A stretch of 64,000 bases of DNA from contig NZ_FXUG01000005.1 in NCBI RefSeq assembly GCF_900182915.1, forward strand, positions 310,001 to 374,000, in the 5' to 3' direction. The stretch's first letter is position 1. Each line of letters starts with the position of its first letter. This DNA is from Neorhodopirellula lusitana (GTDB taxonomy: Bacteria > Planctomycetota > Planctomycetia > Pirellulales > Pirellulaceae). Both the position numbers and the translations under genes were made by a program. The notes beneath the pieces are model-generated. The model had not been told where the DNA came from and ran no database searches. It saw nothing but the letters and a program-made list of their open reading frames with translations. Below, in pieces: positions 1-9,378 of the stretch.

Positions 1-590
1 ACAAAGCCCCTGTACCGCTCGCATCAAAGCGTTTGAGAACGCAACGATTTAGCTGGCGGACCGAACGCCAAAGCGTCTCTGCGACCTTGCGATGCGAATT
101 TCAACCGGCCGCCCCCCCGCCTGAAACATCACCGGTTTTTAGAAGCTCGGCAACGAAGGCCTGCACGATCCGCGGCCATAGGAAGCCTCGAATACAGTCG
201 TTTGTACAACAGATATTTTCCGTCATTCTCTCGAATCGGATCGCAAGACATCGGCAACGCGGCGGGACTACCAATGCCTGCCTCCGGCCCGGCTTCATAG
301 GGTTGAATCGAGAATTCCTTGCCTCACTTGAGTCAAGGCTCTGCTCCGATTGCCAGCCGTGACGTCATTTGTTCTCAAAATGGCCAGGCGTCTAACGCCA
401 ATTCGAGTCCCAAAACCGGTTAAACACCCCAACGAGTTTCGCCAACACGACTCTGAGTTTCGATATTGCGTCAACCATGCGTAGCGAGCCGCAAAACAAG
501 TTAGCTTTCGCTATGCTGACGTTCTCGCCTCGTCGCATGCATCCGAATTCAGATCGGCCCCGCCCGCATGCAAAATCCAATACCGATTCA
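1..590. other. Gene-poor left edge
   Basis: I see no convincing gene here. One plus-strand frame stays open from the window edge to 362, but its translation is rich in Arg, Ser and Pro, has no recognisable motif and no clear ribosome binding site, so it may be noncoding. The tail of a gene starting outside the window cannot be excluded. Confidence 0.4.
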
Positions 591-602
591 TCACAATTGT
601 GA
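591..602. promoter_or_regulatory. Perfect 12-bp palindrome upstream of the cytochrome gene
   Basis: TCACAATTGTGA is a perfect palindrome directly upstream of the DUF1549/DUF1553 gene. The position suits an operator for the two-gene unit that follows. It contains TCACA and TGTGA half-sites, but in the opposite order to a classical Crp site and with only 2 bp between them. The regulator is unknown. Confidence 0.3.
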
Positions 603-623
603 TTGGGAGTCTTGGTGCAACAA

Positions 624-3173
624 ATGACACCTTCACTAAAATCCACACCGTTCTCGGTAGCCAGCATGTGCCATTTCCTATGCCGTTGGTCACTTTCGGC
701 ACTATTGCTATTTGCGTCGCTACATCAGGCCCATGCAAACCCAGAAAGTGACGCCGAGAAAACGACGACGGCGAATGCTGACGTCACCTTCAATCGCGAC
801 ATCCGTTCCCTACTGTCGTCTCGATGCTTTGCTTGCCATGGACCAGATGAAGAATCCCGGGAAGCAGGCCTGCGATTGGACCAAGCCGATGGGGACGAGG
901 GTGCAATTGGCTTAGCGATCGAACCTGGTTCGATCGAAGACAGCGAATTGTGGAGCCGAATCACATCCGATGACGAATCCATGCTGATGCCGCCGCCGGA
1001 CTCGCACCTGAAACCATTCTCAAAACAGGAACAACAACTCATCCGCCGCTGGATCGAATCAGGCGCCGACTACGAAGCCTACTGGGCGTTCACGCCACCA
1101 ACCCAACCCAAGACGCCGGAAGTACAAAATCAAGGCAAACCCTGGAGCGACCAAACCATCGATCGCTTCGTACTGCAAAAGCTAGTTGCCCAAGGCGAAA
1201 CGCCCGCGAGGGAAGCCGACGCAAGAACATTGATTCGCCGAGTGACTTTTGACTTAACTGGATTGCCGCCCACGCGCGAAGAAATTCGGCAATTCAGTGC
1301 CGCCTACGCCGACGCCCCCGAGACGGCTTGGGAAGAACTGATCGACGACTTGATTTCACGCCCGCAATATGGCGAACACTGGGCTCGGCATTGGCTGGAC
1401 CTCGTTCGATTTGCCGACACCAACGGCATGCATAAGGATTTCTATCGTAACCACGTCGCCTACCGTGACTGGGTGATTCGAGCCTTCAACGACAATCTCC
1501 GTTATGACGATTTCACTCGCTATCAGATCGCCGGCGACCTGTATCCCAATCCGACCAAAGACCAACTGATCGCTTCCGGGTTCCACCGCCTGCACTTGAT
1601 TATCGATCGCGGCACGGCGTTGCCCGAAGAGAGCCACGTCAAGAATGTGATCGACCGAGTGACCGCGGTGGGGACCGCGTTCATGGGCCTGACCGTGCAG
1701 TGCGCGCAGTGCCACGACCACAAGTTCGATCCGATTACTCAAAAAGACTTCTTTTCACTTTACGCATTCTTCAACAACATCGACGCCGCCCCAGAAACAA
1801 ATCCCAAAATCATGTCCGATGGATTGCAAGAACCCATCGCCCGGTGGCCCACCGCGAAGCAAGCGACGGACCTGAAGCGTTTCGACAAAAAGCTTGCCGA
1901 CGCTAATGCGAAACTTAGCAAGATTGAAATCGCCATCGCCGCGCAAAGGGAAAAAGAATCAGATGCCGGCAAGCAGGAAATCATCGGCGATGCGTTGTCG
2001 AAACAGTCCCAGGAACTGACTCTACTTATAAAAGAGCAGGGCACTCTGCAAAAGCGGATGGCAGCCCTGAACAGAGAACGAAGGGCTGTCGAGCGAAACG
2101 TCGAAAAAGCGATGGTCATGAAAGAACGTGACACTCCTCGCGAGACGTTCGTGTTGATCCGAGGACAATACGATGCACCCGGTAAGACCGTTCCGCGGAA
2201 CGTTCCAGGTTTCTTACCACCCTTAAAAAAGGCATCTGAAGTCGCCTCACGGATGGACCTAGCCGAATGGTTTGTCGCTCCCGAAAACCCGTTGACCGCC
2301 CGGGTTGCCGTCAATCGCTTTTGGCTATCTTTCTTTGGCGTCGGTTTGATCAAAACGGCCGAAGATTTCGGTAACCAAGGCGAAGTCCCCAGCCACCCTG
2401 AACTACTCGATGAACTGGCGGTATCGTTTGTCGAATCGGGCTGGGACATCAAGGCGCTGGTCAAACGGATCGCCATGACCAAGACGTATCGGCAAGCATC
2501 CAACACGTCACCGGAGCGATTCAAGGCGGACCCCGAAAATCGATTGCTCGCTCGCGGACCACGATACCGGTTGGACGCAGAAGTGATTCGCGACCAGATT
2601 CTGGCAACCAGCGGGTTAATTTCCACCAAGATGCACGGTCCGAGTGTGAAGCCCCCCCAACCCGACGGATTGTGGAAAGCGGTCTCGATGACCGATGAAC
2701 GATTCCAACCGGACACCGGCGATTCCATTTATCGCCGGAGCGTCTACACGTTCTGGAAACGAGCGATGCCACCACCACAAATGACGATCTTAAATGCGCC
2801 GTTCCGTGATGCGTGCATCGCCCGGCGAGAGCGAACCAACACGCCATCACAGGCTCTGCTGCTGTTGAACGAAAGTGAGTATTTACGAGCGGCCCGTCAC
2901 TTGGCACAACTCGCACTGGAACGCTCCGAAGACGAACGATTGGCGTTTGCATGGGAAACCGTCACGGCAAAACTGCCTGACGCCAACGAACAGCAAATCA
3001 TGCTGGACCTGCTCGATGATCTGCAAGAAGACTATCTCGCAGATCCCAAACTGACCGACGAACTGTGCCGCGGCACCGCTCTAACGACCCCGGAAGCGAA
3101 GTCGGAACTCGCCGCTTGGACGGTGATCTGCAACACGCTTTACAACCTCGATATCACCAAGACGAAGGACTAG
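624..3173 (+). CDS. Exported cytochrome c protein with DUF1549 and DUF1553 domains
   Basis: A planctomycete-type exported protein. A hydrophobic signal peptide ends near the AHA-NPES junction. A CFACH haem-binding motif in a cytochrome c-like (PSCyt1) domain follows about 55 residues after the Met at 666. The DUF1549 region contains a second CxxCH, CAQCHDHKFDPI, typical of that family. A coiled-coil-like charged segment comes next, at about 400-480, then DUF1553 to the C-terminus (ENPLTARVAVNRFW and RRSVYTFWKR motifs). The start is uncertain: TTG at 603, ATG at 624 and ATG at 666 are all in frame, none has a good ribosome binding site, and 666 gives the most compact signal peptide. The DUF1501 gene follows after 3 bp, so they form an operon. 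The family is thought to act in the periplasm in electron transfer or polymer breakdown, but the reaction is not known. Confidence 0.93.
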   Translation: MTPSLKSTPFSVASMCHFLCRWSLSALLLFASLHQAHANPESDAEKTTTANADVTFNRDIRSLLSSRCFACHGPDEESREAGLRLDQADGDEGAIGLAIEPGSIEDSELWSRITSDDESMLMPPPDSHLKPFSKQEQQLIRRWIESGADYEAYWAFTPPTQPKTPEVQNQGKPWSDQTIDRFVLQKLVAQGETPAREADARTLIRRVTFDLTGLPPTREEIRQFSAAYADAPETAWEELIDDLISRPQYGEHWARHWLDLVRFADTNGMHKDFYRNHVAYRDWVIRAFNDNLRYDDFTRYQIAGDLYPNPTKDQLIASGFHRLHLIIDRGTALPEESHVKNVIDRVTAVGTAFMGLTVQCAQCHDHKFDPITQKDFFSLYAFFNNIDAAPETNPKIMSDGLQEPIARWPTAKQATDLKRFDKKLADANAKLSKIEIAIAAQREKESDAGKQEIIGDALSKQSQELTLLIKEQGTLQKRMAALNRERRAVERNVEKAMVMKERDTPRETFVLIRGQYDAPGKTVPRNVPGFLPPLKKASEVASRMDLAEWFVAPENPLTARVAVNRFWLSFFGVGLIKTAEDFGNQGEVPSHPELLDELAVSFVESGWDIKALVKRIAMTKTYRQASNTSPERFKADPENRLLARGPRYRLDAEVIRDQILATSGLISTKMHGPSVKPPQPDGLWKAVSMTDERFQPDTGDSIYRRSVYTFWKRAMPPPQMTILNAPFRDACIARRERTNTPSQALLLLNESEYLRAARHLAQLALERSEDERLAFAWETVTAKLPDANEQQIMLDLLDDLQEDYLADPKLTDELCRGTALTTPEAKSELAAWTVICNTLYNLDITKTKD

Positions 3174-3176
3174 ATA

Positions 3177-4646
3177 ATGCATCCTTTTCACTTGAACGAA
3201 GTCCTTGGCAATCGGCGTCGCTTCCTGACTCATTCAGGGATGGGGCTCGGTACTGCGGCAATGTCTTCATTGATCTCAGGGCCACGAATCGCATCGGCCT
3301 CCCCGTCCAAGCTGCCAACCTCCGCTGGAATACCGACCGGCTGCCAATTCGCGCCCAAGGCAAAGCGAATCATCTTCCTGTTCATGGCCGGTGGGCCTAG
3401 CCAGATCGATCTGTTCGACCCCAAACCTGAACTCGAAAAGCAGTTCAACAAACCGTTGCCACCATCGGTCAGCATGGGCCAACGCGTCACCGCCATGACC
3501 AAGGGCAAGGCTCAAATGGTGATGCCCACCCCGTTCAAATTCCAGCAAAAGGGAGAGAATGGGATCTGGATGAGCGAACTGCTGCCGCAATTATCGACTC
3601 AGGTCGACAAGCTGTGCTTCATAGATTCGATGAACACCGATTCGATCAATCATGACCCCGGCAAGACGGCGTTTTGCACCGGTTCGGAAATCCCGGGCAA
3701 ACCCAGCATGGGAGCTTGGTTGAGCTACGGCCTTGGAACGCTGAACAAAGACCTGCCGGATTATGTGGTCATGCCATCGGCGTACTGGGCCGGTAAGGTC
3801 AACGTCCAGGCACTGTACTCGAGACTTTGGGGCAGTGGTTTCTTGCCATCCAAACACCAGGGAACCAGCTTCCAAACGTCCGGCGATCCGGTCTTGTTCC
3901 TATCCAATCCAACCGGTGTGGATGCCAAGGTGCGGCGACGGATGCTTGATTCGCTGGGTCAACTGAACCGCAAACACTTCGGTGAAATCGGCGACCCCGA
4001 AATCGAAACCACAATCGCTCAACAGGAGATGGCGTTTCGCATGCAGACGTCGGTTCCCGAGCTGACCGACATTTCCGACGAGTCACAAGAAACGTTGGCG
4101 ATGTATGGACCGGAGGTCAATAACCCAGGCTCCTACGCCAGAAACTGTTTGCTGGCTCGACGAATGGCCGAGCGTGACGTGCGGTTCATTCAATTGTTCC
4201 ACCGAGGATGGGATCACCACTCGAAGCTGCCGCCCAATTTGCGAGGACAATGCAAGGACGTGGATCAGCCGACCACCGCACTGTTGCGCGACCTCGAACA
4301 ACGCGGGTTGCTGGATGACACGCTAGTCGTATTTGCAGGCGAGTTCGGCCGAACGGTCTACTGCCAAGGCAAACTGGACTCTGAAACCTATGGACGCGAC
4401 CACCACCCACGGTGCTTCACCGCGTTGCTGGCCGGCGGCGGAGTCAAAGGCGGGATTCGATACGGTAAAACCGACGAGTTCAGCTACAACGTGGTTTCCG
4501 ATGGCGTCCACGTACGCGACCTGCATGCAACGATGCTGCATCTATTGGGCGTGGACCACCGGCAACTGACATTCCCGTTCCAAGGCTTGGACCAAAAACT
4601 AACCGGCGTCGAACCCGCGCGAGTTGTCAAAGAAATCATCGCCTAG
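3177..4646 (+). CDS. Tat-exported DUF1501 domain protein
   Basis: A 489-residue DUF1501 protein, a family with an alkaline phosphatase/sulfatase-like fold. A twin-arginine signal, NRRRFL, lies at residues 12-17 and is followed by a hydrophobic stretch, so export of a folded and perhaps metal-bearing protein is expected. Conserved segments include FLFMAGGPSQIDLFDPKP, the VVFAGEFGRT motif and the DHHPRCFTALLAGGG segment with its histidines, all typical of the family. The ATG lies 3 bp after the cytochrome gene stop. This cytochrome/DUF1501 pairing recurs many times in planctomycete genomes. The substrate is unknown. Confidence 0.93.
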   Translation: MHPFHLNEVLGNRRRFLTHSGMGLGTAAMSSLISGPRIASASPSKLPTSAGIPTGCQFAPKAKRIIFLFMAGGPSQIDLFDPKPELEKQFNKPLPPSVSMGQRVTAMTKGKAQMVMPTPFKFQQKGENGIWMSELLPQLSTQVDKLCFIDSMNTDSINHDPGKTAFCTGSEIPGKPSMGAWLSYGLGTLNKDLPDYVVMPSAYWAGKVNVQALYSRLWGSGFLPSKHQGTSFQTSGDPVLFLSNPTGVDAKVRRRMLDSLGQLNRKHFGEIGDPEIETTIAQQEMAFRMQTSVPELTDISDESQETLAMYGPEVNNPGSYARNCLLARRMAERDVRFIQLFHRGWDHHSKLPPNLRGQCKDVDQPTTALLRDLEQRGLLDDTLVVFAGEFGRTVYCQGKLDSETYGRDHHPRCFTALLAGGGVKGGIRYGKTDEFSYNVVSDGVHVRDLHATMLHLLGVDHRQLTFPFQGLDQKLTGVEPARVVKEIIA

Positions 4647-4683
4647 GAACCGCCCCCCAACATGCCCCGTAGCTGGACTCGCC

Positions 4684-4800
4684 AGAGTTCAGGCAGAGTT
4701 CAGGCAAACCAGCTTTCAGGCAGGGTCAGAGTTCAGGCAGGGTCAGAGTTCAGGCAGGGTCAGAGTTCAGGCAGGGTCAGAGTTCAGGCAGGTTCAGGGT
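4684..4800. repeat. 17-bp tandem repeat between convergent genes
   Basis: Repeats of the unit GAGTTCAGGCAGGGTCA. The array starts with degenerate copies near 4684, runs through four nearly perfect copies between about 4718 and 4785, and ends with a variant. It lies in the 250-bp gap between the convergent DUF1501 and DUF1552 genes. No open frame of interest crosses it. Confidence 0.92.
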
Positions 4801-4824
4801 TTTAGCGGGCATGCATTTCCCGAA

Positions 4825-4862
4825 GTCTGGCGACATCAGCTACGTCTGGCGACATCGGCTAC
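4825..4862. repeat. 19-bp direct repeat, two copies
   Basis: GTCTGGCGACATCAGCTAC at 4825-4843 is followed immediately by GTCTGGCGACATCGGCTAC at 4844-4862, with one mismatch. It is next to the 17-bp array in the same convergent gap but has a different unit. Confidence 0.9.
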
Positions 4863-4896
4863 GGTAACATCCGGTATGCAAAGTCCCAGCATTGAC

Positions 4897-6237
4897 CTAA
4901 CCCAGTCCGGTCAACACGCCATCGCCACAGAAGTCAGGGTTGCCAAAGCTTTTCTGGGGATAGCCCATCCGCTCGGCTATGGTCATCAAGAATCGGTTGT
5001 GGGAGATACGGCCAAAGTCCAACGCTTGATCACCCGGTATCCCGAGTCCGCCACCGACCAAGACGAACGGGATATTGTCACGCGTGTGCGAATTGCCTTT
5101 TCCAAGTTCGTTGGTCCAGATGATCGTCGTGTTGTCGAGCATCGTTCCCTCACCACCGGGTTCTGGTGTCTCCTTCAAACGTTTGGCCAGATGCGCCACC
5201 TGTTCGCAATACCAAGTATTGATCTGAATCAACTTCTCGTAGGCTTCGGCGTTGCTATCGGGCTCATGCGACAACCCGTGATGGCCTTCCGGAATGTCCA
5301 GCCAACGCATTTTTGGCTGTCCAACGCTATTGGTGATTTGGAACGTTGCCACACGAGCGAAGTCGGCTGCCATCGCGTTGACCAGCAACTCCGTTTGCAT
5401 CCGAGTGATCTCGGGCATGTTGTCGTTCTGGTCTTCGACGTTGGGTGGAAGCTCTGGAACGGCATGTCCGATTCGATCCGTCTGGGTTTCGAGTTCGACT
5501 TTCAATTCCTTTTCGACCTTACGAACCAAGTCCACATGCTGGCGCAGCAAGTGCTTGTCCTCCGCACTGATCATCGATTCGAGCTTTTGAAAATCACCGG
5601 TCAAGTCATCCAGGACGCTTGCCAATAATTCCCGGTTTTTCGCCTGCCCATACAGCTTGTCGAACATCTTGTAAGGATCATCAATCGGTGCGACCGGTTG
5701 ATTGGGGCCGGAATACGACATCCGCGTCCACGTATCCGCTCGCTCAGGAACCAGCACGCCGAATTCGAGAGAACCAAACCGCGTGCGAGTCGCGGCATCG
5801 GCTTGCAATCGATTCTTCAGATACTGATCAATGCTAATTCCCTGGGACCACCCCGCCGGCGTGTCGCTACCGCCCTGCACATCGCCCGGAAACAGCTCCA
5901 CCCCTGTCAAGAGACAGCCCATGCCTCGCATGTGGCCGTCGCCATCGCCTTTAATTTGGTTGCATAGGCCGTGCATGGTGACGGTCTGATCGCGGAACGG
6001 CTCCAGTGGTTTTAAGATCCGCTTGAAATCCAGTTTGCCTGGCTGCCCCTTACCAGGACGATCGGGCCAAAAGTGAGCCGGAATGACCCCATTCGGACTG
6101 AACACGATCACCAGCCGCTGGCGCCGACTGACTTGCCCCGCTAGCGCAAGGCTTGGCAGGTTCAAAGCGAAGTTTGCCGCCGCGGCACTGATCCCTGCAT
6201 TACGCAGAAAACGACGTCGTGAATTACGATGTGACAT
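4897..6237 (-). CDS. Tat-exported DUF1552 domain protein
   Basis: A 446-residue DUF1552 protein. A twin-arginine motif (SRRRFLRNAG) stands at the N-terminus, followed by a hydrophobic Ala/Leu stretch. The body has the family segments LVIVFSPNGVIPAHFWP, MHGLCNQIKGDGDGHMRGMG, and IIWTNELGKGNSHTRDNIPF near the C-terminus. I chose the ATG at 6237 because GGAG lies 7 bp upstream. An in-frame GTG at 6249 would abut the stop of the upstream cytochrome gene. The two genes form a minus-strand operon that mirrors the plus-strand cytochrome/DUF1501 pair. The biochemical role is unknown. Confidence 0.92.
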   Translation of the reverse strand: MSHRNSRRRFLRNAGISAAAANFALNLPSLALAGQVSRRQRLVIVFSPNGVIPAHFWPDRPGKGQPGKLDFKRILKPLEPFRDQTVTMHGLCNQIKGDGDGHMRGMGCLLTGVELFPGDVQGGSDTPAGWSQGISIDQYLKNRLQADAATRTRFGSLEFGVLVPERADTWTRMSYSGPNQPVAPIDDPYKMFDKLYGQAKNRELLASVLDDLTGDFQKLESMISAEDKHLLRQHVDLVRKVEKELKVELETQTDRIGHAVPELPPNVEDQNDNMPEITRMQTELLVNAMAADFARVATFQITNSVGQPKMRWLDIPEGHHGLSHEPDSNAEAYEKLIQINTWYCEQVAHLAKRLKETPEPGGEGTMLDNTTIIWTNELGKGNSHTRDNIPFVLVGGGLGIPGDQALDFGRISHNRFLMTIAERMGYPQKSFGNPDFCGDGVLTGLG

Positions 6238-6249
6238 TTTGGGCTCCAC

Positions 6250-8709
6250 TTAGGTTTTATCGCCAGTAACAGAAGTGTCCTGGGATGCGATGACGGCAAC
6301 TTCGATGATCAATTCGCGGACATTGTATCCCGATTGACGAAACTGTTCTGAAAGCTGGTCCAAGCGATTCACGCCGTACGCGGCGATCGGTTGTTTCGTG
6401 AAATACTGAAAGACCCTGGAAACAAAAGCTCTCCGGGCATCGTCACTGCGAGCGACATAGTCACCCAGATCACGAGCGTTCTGGAAACTAACCGTTTCGT
6501 CGAGACGAGTCAGATACGATCCGGATGGGTCGATGGGACGATCGCGTTCACGATCTCGGAACCGACCGACGGCGTCGAACTGCTCCATTGCGAAACCCAA
6601 CGGATTGATTTTCACATGACAAATCTGGCAACTTTCTGCCCCCGTCTGCAAAGCAACTCGGTCGCGGGTTGTCAGGTCAGGATGCAGGTCCGGACTCAGC
6701 GGCGCGAACGCCGCGTTGGGCGGCCGCAATGTGCGTCCCAAGACGTGACGAATCAAGAACACACCGCGATGTATCGGCGACGTTTCTCGGTGGTGCGCGA
6801 ATTTTGCCATGACCAACGGATGCGTCAGCACGCCCACGTGCGAGTTTGGATCTCGAACGGTTTGTGATAGATGATGGTGCACCCGTGGAACGTCGGCATT
6901 GCTAGGCGTGGCACCGCTTGGCTGCCACGCGTCTCCATAGAAGCTTGCGATCCGTGGGGTGGTCAATGACCAGTCGGCATTCAACAACAATCGAAAATCA
7001 CTCGATTCACTCCAGATCACTTCGTCTAGGAATCCGTTCAACGACTGACGCAGATCACTCACCAACTTGTCGTCAAAGCCAGCAAACTCAGTATCATCTT
7101 TCCGAAGATCATCCTCCATTGATAACTGGAGCCAATGATGAAACATGGCTCTCACTTTGGCACGAACGCGACGATCGGTCACCAGTTCGCGAGCGACCTG
7201 ACGAATCTGATTCGCGTCTTCCAAGTGACCTTCACGGAGCTTATCGACCAACCAGGGATCCGTCGGAACCGTATCGAAAAGAGTCAACGCAAGCCGAGTG
7301 CCATTCTGCCACGACTGACTGCGATCGGCATTGACGGTCGGATACAGGAACCGTGGTGACTTCACCGTCAACAAGATGGCGTACTTCAAGATTTCCAGTT
7401 CGTCTTCCGTTCGTGACATGATCCGGTCCAGGATCGGCTGCGCCGCCACCTGTGTTTCATCGCCACGGTGAGCGACGCACATCAACTCTGTCAAGAATTG
7501 ACGTAGCAATTCCTGGCGAGGCTTCTTGTCTTTCTTATGTCGGTCCACGTAGTCCGGCCAAAGCTCGCTCGCGGCCAGATCGGCGAACTCGATTGCGGCG
7601 GACGTCACCGCGTCATCCCAAGCGGAGTCCACACTGATGCCTCGCTCAAAGCCGTAGCTCCGATCATCCGGCGGCATTTTGGTTTCAATTCGACCAGTAG
7701 GCGGCATCCACCCAGGAATCATCTGCGAAGCTGGCACGATCTCTTCCACTCCACCGGGCGGGACCCAAGCGAACGAGACATTGGACGGAGGCGTTTCGCC
7801 TTTTCGCTTTCGTTGTGTCAACGAAATTTTGAATGGATACACGAATCCGGCAGACAACCACACCGTGCGCCGAAACTCAGTCCGTCCAGCGGACTGGACA
7901 TGATTGTCAATCAACGTGTTTCGCCAGTGTCCGAACGTCATCTGAAACGAACTGGCACTACGCACCACAAGTTCATAACGGCCCGAATTCTCCACCCTCA
8001 GGCCACCTTCGAACCGAGCCACGAATTGGCTGCCATCAATCTCCAGGTCCGAACCATCAGGATGCCGCGGACCGTCGAGCTTGAAGTCGAAGTCAACAAC
8101 ATCAATGTTGCCATCAAACTTCAGATCTTCTTTCCGAGTTCGTTTTCCGTTGTAGTAACTCGCCTTCACACCGTTTTGCGTGACCCGCCTGTTCCAACGA
8201 TCGTCGACGCGACCACCGAAGTGCGAGTACAGGTTCATCAAGCTATTGCGAAGCTGGGTACCGGTCATCCGCTGCAAGACCCGGCGCGGCGGTCGGTTTC
8301 GAAGTTGAGCCGCCTCGCTATAGAACGCATGATGGATGTAGGTAGCGACTGACTTCGCGTCTTCCCCCTCGCAAAGTTCCGGATCCTCTTCTGGCATCGT
8401 GTCAACAATGATCTGTGACAACTCGCCAATCGACGCATCACCAATCAACGGATCTGGATAGAAGTCTTCATTGCCTTGGCCGACGTTCCCATGACAGGAA
8501 GCACATTGAGCCTGAAAGATCTTTTCACCCGACGCTCGCCGAGCCTCGTCAGTCGGTTCAACGGGACCACCCGCTGGGGTAATCGACTTCTGATTTGTTT
8601 CAGCGGACGGCCCCGACGAAGACTCTGCAACAACAAGCGAGAATGTCGTCATCACAGAGAAAGACAAGGCGGCAGCAACAATCGATAAGATCAAAGATCT
8701 TAGATTCAT
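6250..8709 (-). CDS. Exported cytochrome c protein with PA14 and DUF1592/DUF1588/DUF1585 domains
   Basis: A large multidomain planctomycete protein. In order it has a signal peptide, a cytochrome c domain with CASCH at about residues 69-73 and a possible Met ligand in TMPEEDP, a short DUF1587-like segment (RMTGTQLRNSLMNLY), a PA14-like beta-sandwich at about 170-345, then the DUF1592, DUF1588 and DUF1585 regions. The DUF1588 part carries a second haem-type motif in CQICHVKINPLGFAMEQFD. I preferred the ATG at 8709, which starts right before the hydrophobic segment. ATGs at 8721 and 8730 and a TTG at 8751 are also in frame. PA14 suggests carbohydrate binding, and the haem motifs suggest electron transfer outside the cytoplasm. 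This is inference from family membership. Confidence 0.9.
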   Translation of the reverse strand: MNLRSLILSIVAAALSFSVMTTFSLVVAESSSGPSAETNQKSITPAGGPVEPTDEARRASGEKIFQAQCASCHGNVGQGNEDFYPDPLIGDASIGELSQIIVDTMPEEDPELCEGEDAKSVATYIHHAFYSEAAQLRNRPPRRVLQRMTGTQLRNSLMNLYSHFGGRVDDRWNRRVTQNGVKASYYNGKRTRKEDLKFDGNIDVVDFDFKLDGPRHPDGSDLEIDGSQFVARFEGGLRVENSGRYELVVRSASSFQMTFGHWRNTLIDNHVQSAGRTEFRRTVWLSAGFVYPFKISLTQRKRKGETPPSNVSFAWVPPGGVEEIVPASQMIPGWMPPTGRIETKMPPDDRSYGFERGISVDSAWDDAVTSAAIEFADLAASELWPDYVDRHKKDKKPRQELLRQFLTELMCVAHRGDETQVAAQPILDRIMSRTEDELEILKYAILLTVKSPRFLYPTVNADRSQSWQNGTRLALTLFDTVPTDPWLVDKLREGHLEDANQIRQVARELVTDRRVRAKVRAMFHHWLQLSMEDDLRKDDTEFAGFDDKLVSDLRQSLNGFLDEVIWSESSDFRLLLNADWSLTTPRIASFYGDAWQPSGATPSNADVPRVHHHLSQTVRDPNSHVGVLTHPLVMAKFAHHRETSPIHRGVFLIRHVLGRTLRPPNAAFAPLSPDLHPDLTTRDRVALQTGAESCQICHVKINPLGFAMEQFDAVGRFRDRERDRPIDPSGSYLTRLDETVSFQNARDLGDYVARSDDARRAFVSRVFQYFTKQPIAAYGVNRLDQLSEQFRQSGYNVRELIIEVAVIASQDTSVTGDKT

Positions 8710-8751
8710 AGCGAAACGCATATCGATCATGGGAAGGCGAGGGCCAGCCAA

Positions 8752-9360
8752 ACACTCGGTGGGGATCGCCGATAATGGCGACGAGATTTAGCTGAGGAGG
8801 GACTCCCATTATACGACTGGACCGTCGAAATGCTAGCCTTTGAGGAAACGAACTGCTCGGTTTGGAATTTTTTTCGAATCAGTCGCCGTCGTCGCTGAGT
8901 GTCCAGTCGCACTCAAAAACTGTGGCATCGAAAAATTCATCGACACGATGCCCCGCGGGATGGCGGTCAACGCACCACCTGCTTAAAAAGCGCTTTCATC
9001 ACGCGAATCAGGCCGTAATCGGGTTCCGCCTCGACCGCAAGGATCAATCTTGACCCAGTTTGCCAAAACGCTATCATTCCCCAAGTCTGGCAAAACAGGC
9101 AAGCAAGGGTGATTACAGCATTGGCGGGCATCGCGAGCCTTACGTGCAAGACGAGCCTTGCGAACATCGCGAGACCTACGGGCAACGCGTTGTTTGCAAC
9201 TAGCGTCGGGATTTGCGAAGCTTTCGAAGTTTAGGGCTGCCCGCTCGACTAGATGAGCTAAGTGCTAGTGCATCGTGGCCGAGGTTTTGCTAAACGAAGT
9301 GACCGAGTGAAGGTAGGTCGACCCAATCTTCTCTCTTTTAGGTAATGGTACTACCCCACA
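8752..9360. other. Divergent intergenic region
   Basis: About 600 bp between the divergent cytochrome gene and the HTH-receiver gene. The stretch 9121-9190 has imperfect repeats built from CATCGCGAG and ACGAGCCTT words. A possible sigma70-like promoter for the right-hand gene is listed separately. Short open frames here have no family motif and I do not accept them as genes. Confidence 0.5.
9050..9077 (+). promoter_or_regulatory. Possible sigma70-type promoter
   Basis: TTGACC at 9050-9055 and TATCAT at 9072-9077 are separated by 16 bp and face the HTH-receiver gene about 300 bp downstream. The match is fair, but planctomycete promoters are poorly described and the leader would be long. Confidence 0.25.
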
Positions 9361-9378
9361 GGGAGGATGGTTCCGGCC

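Noticed and set aside
1..362. Open frame at the left window edge, plus strand
   Set aside because: Biased composition, no motif, no ribosome binding site. It may be noncoding; the tail of an outside gene cannot be ruled out.
1760..2728. Long open frame antisense to the DUF1549/DUF1553 gene (322 codons)
   Set aside because: It lies fully within a gene with clear motifs on the other strand; the translation is Ser/Arg-rich shadow sequence.
4624..5628. Plus-strand frame through the 17-bp repeat into the DUF1552 gene
   Set aside because: It is antisense to a well-supported gene, and its N-terminal part is only translated tandem repeat.
7537..8352. Plus-strand frame of 271 codons across the cytochrome/PA14 gene
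   Set aside because: Antisense shadow; no family features, while the minus strand has intact haem and DUF motifs.
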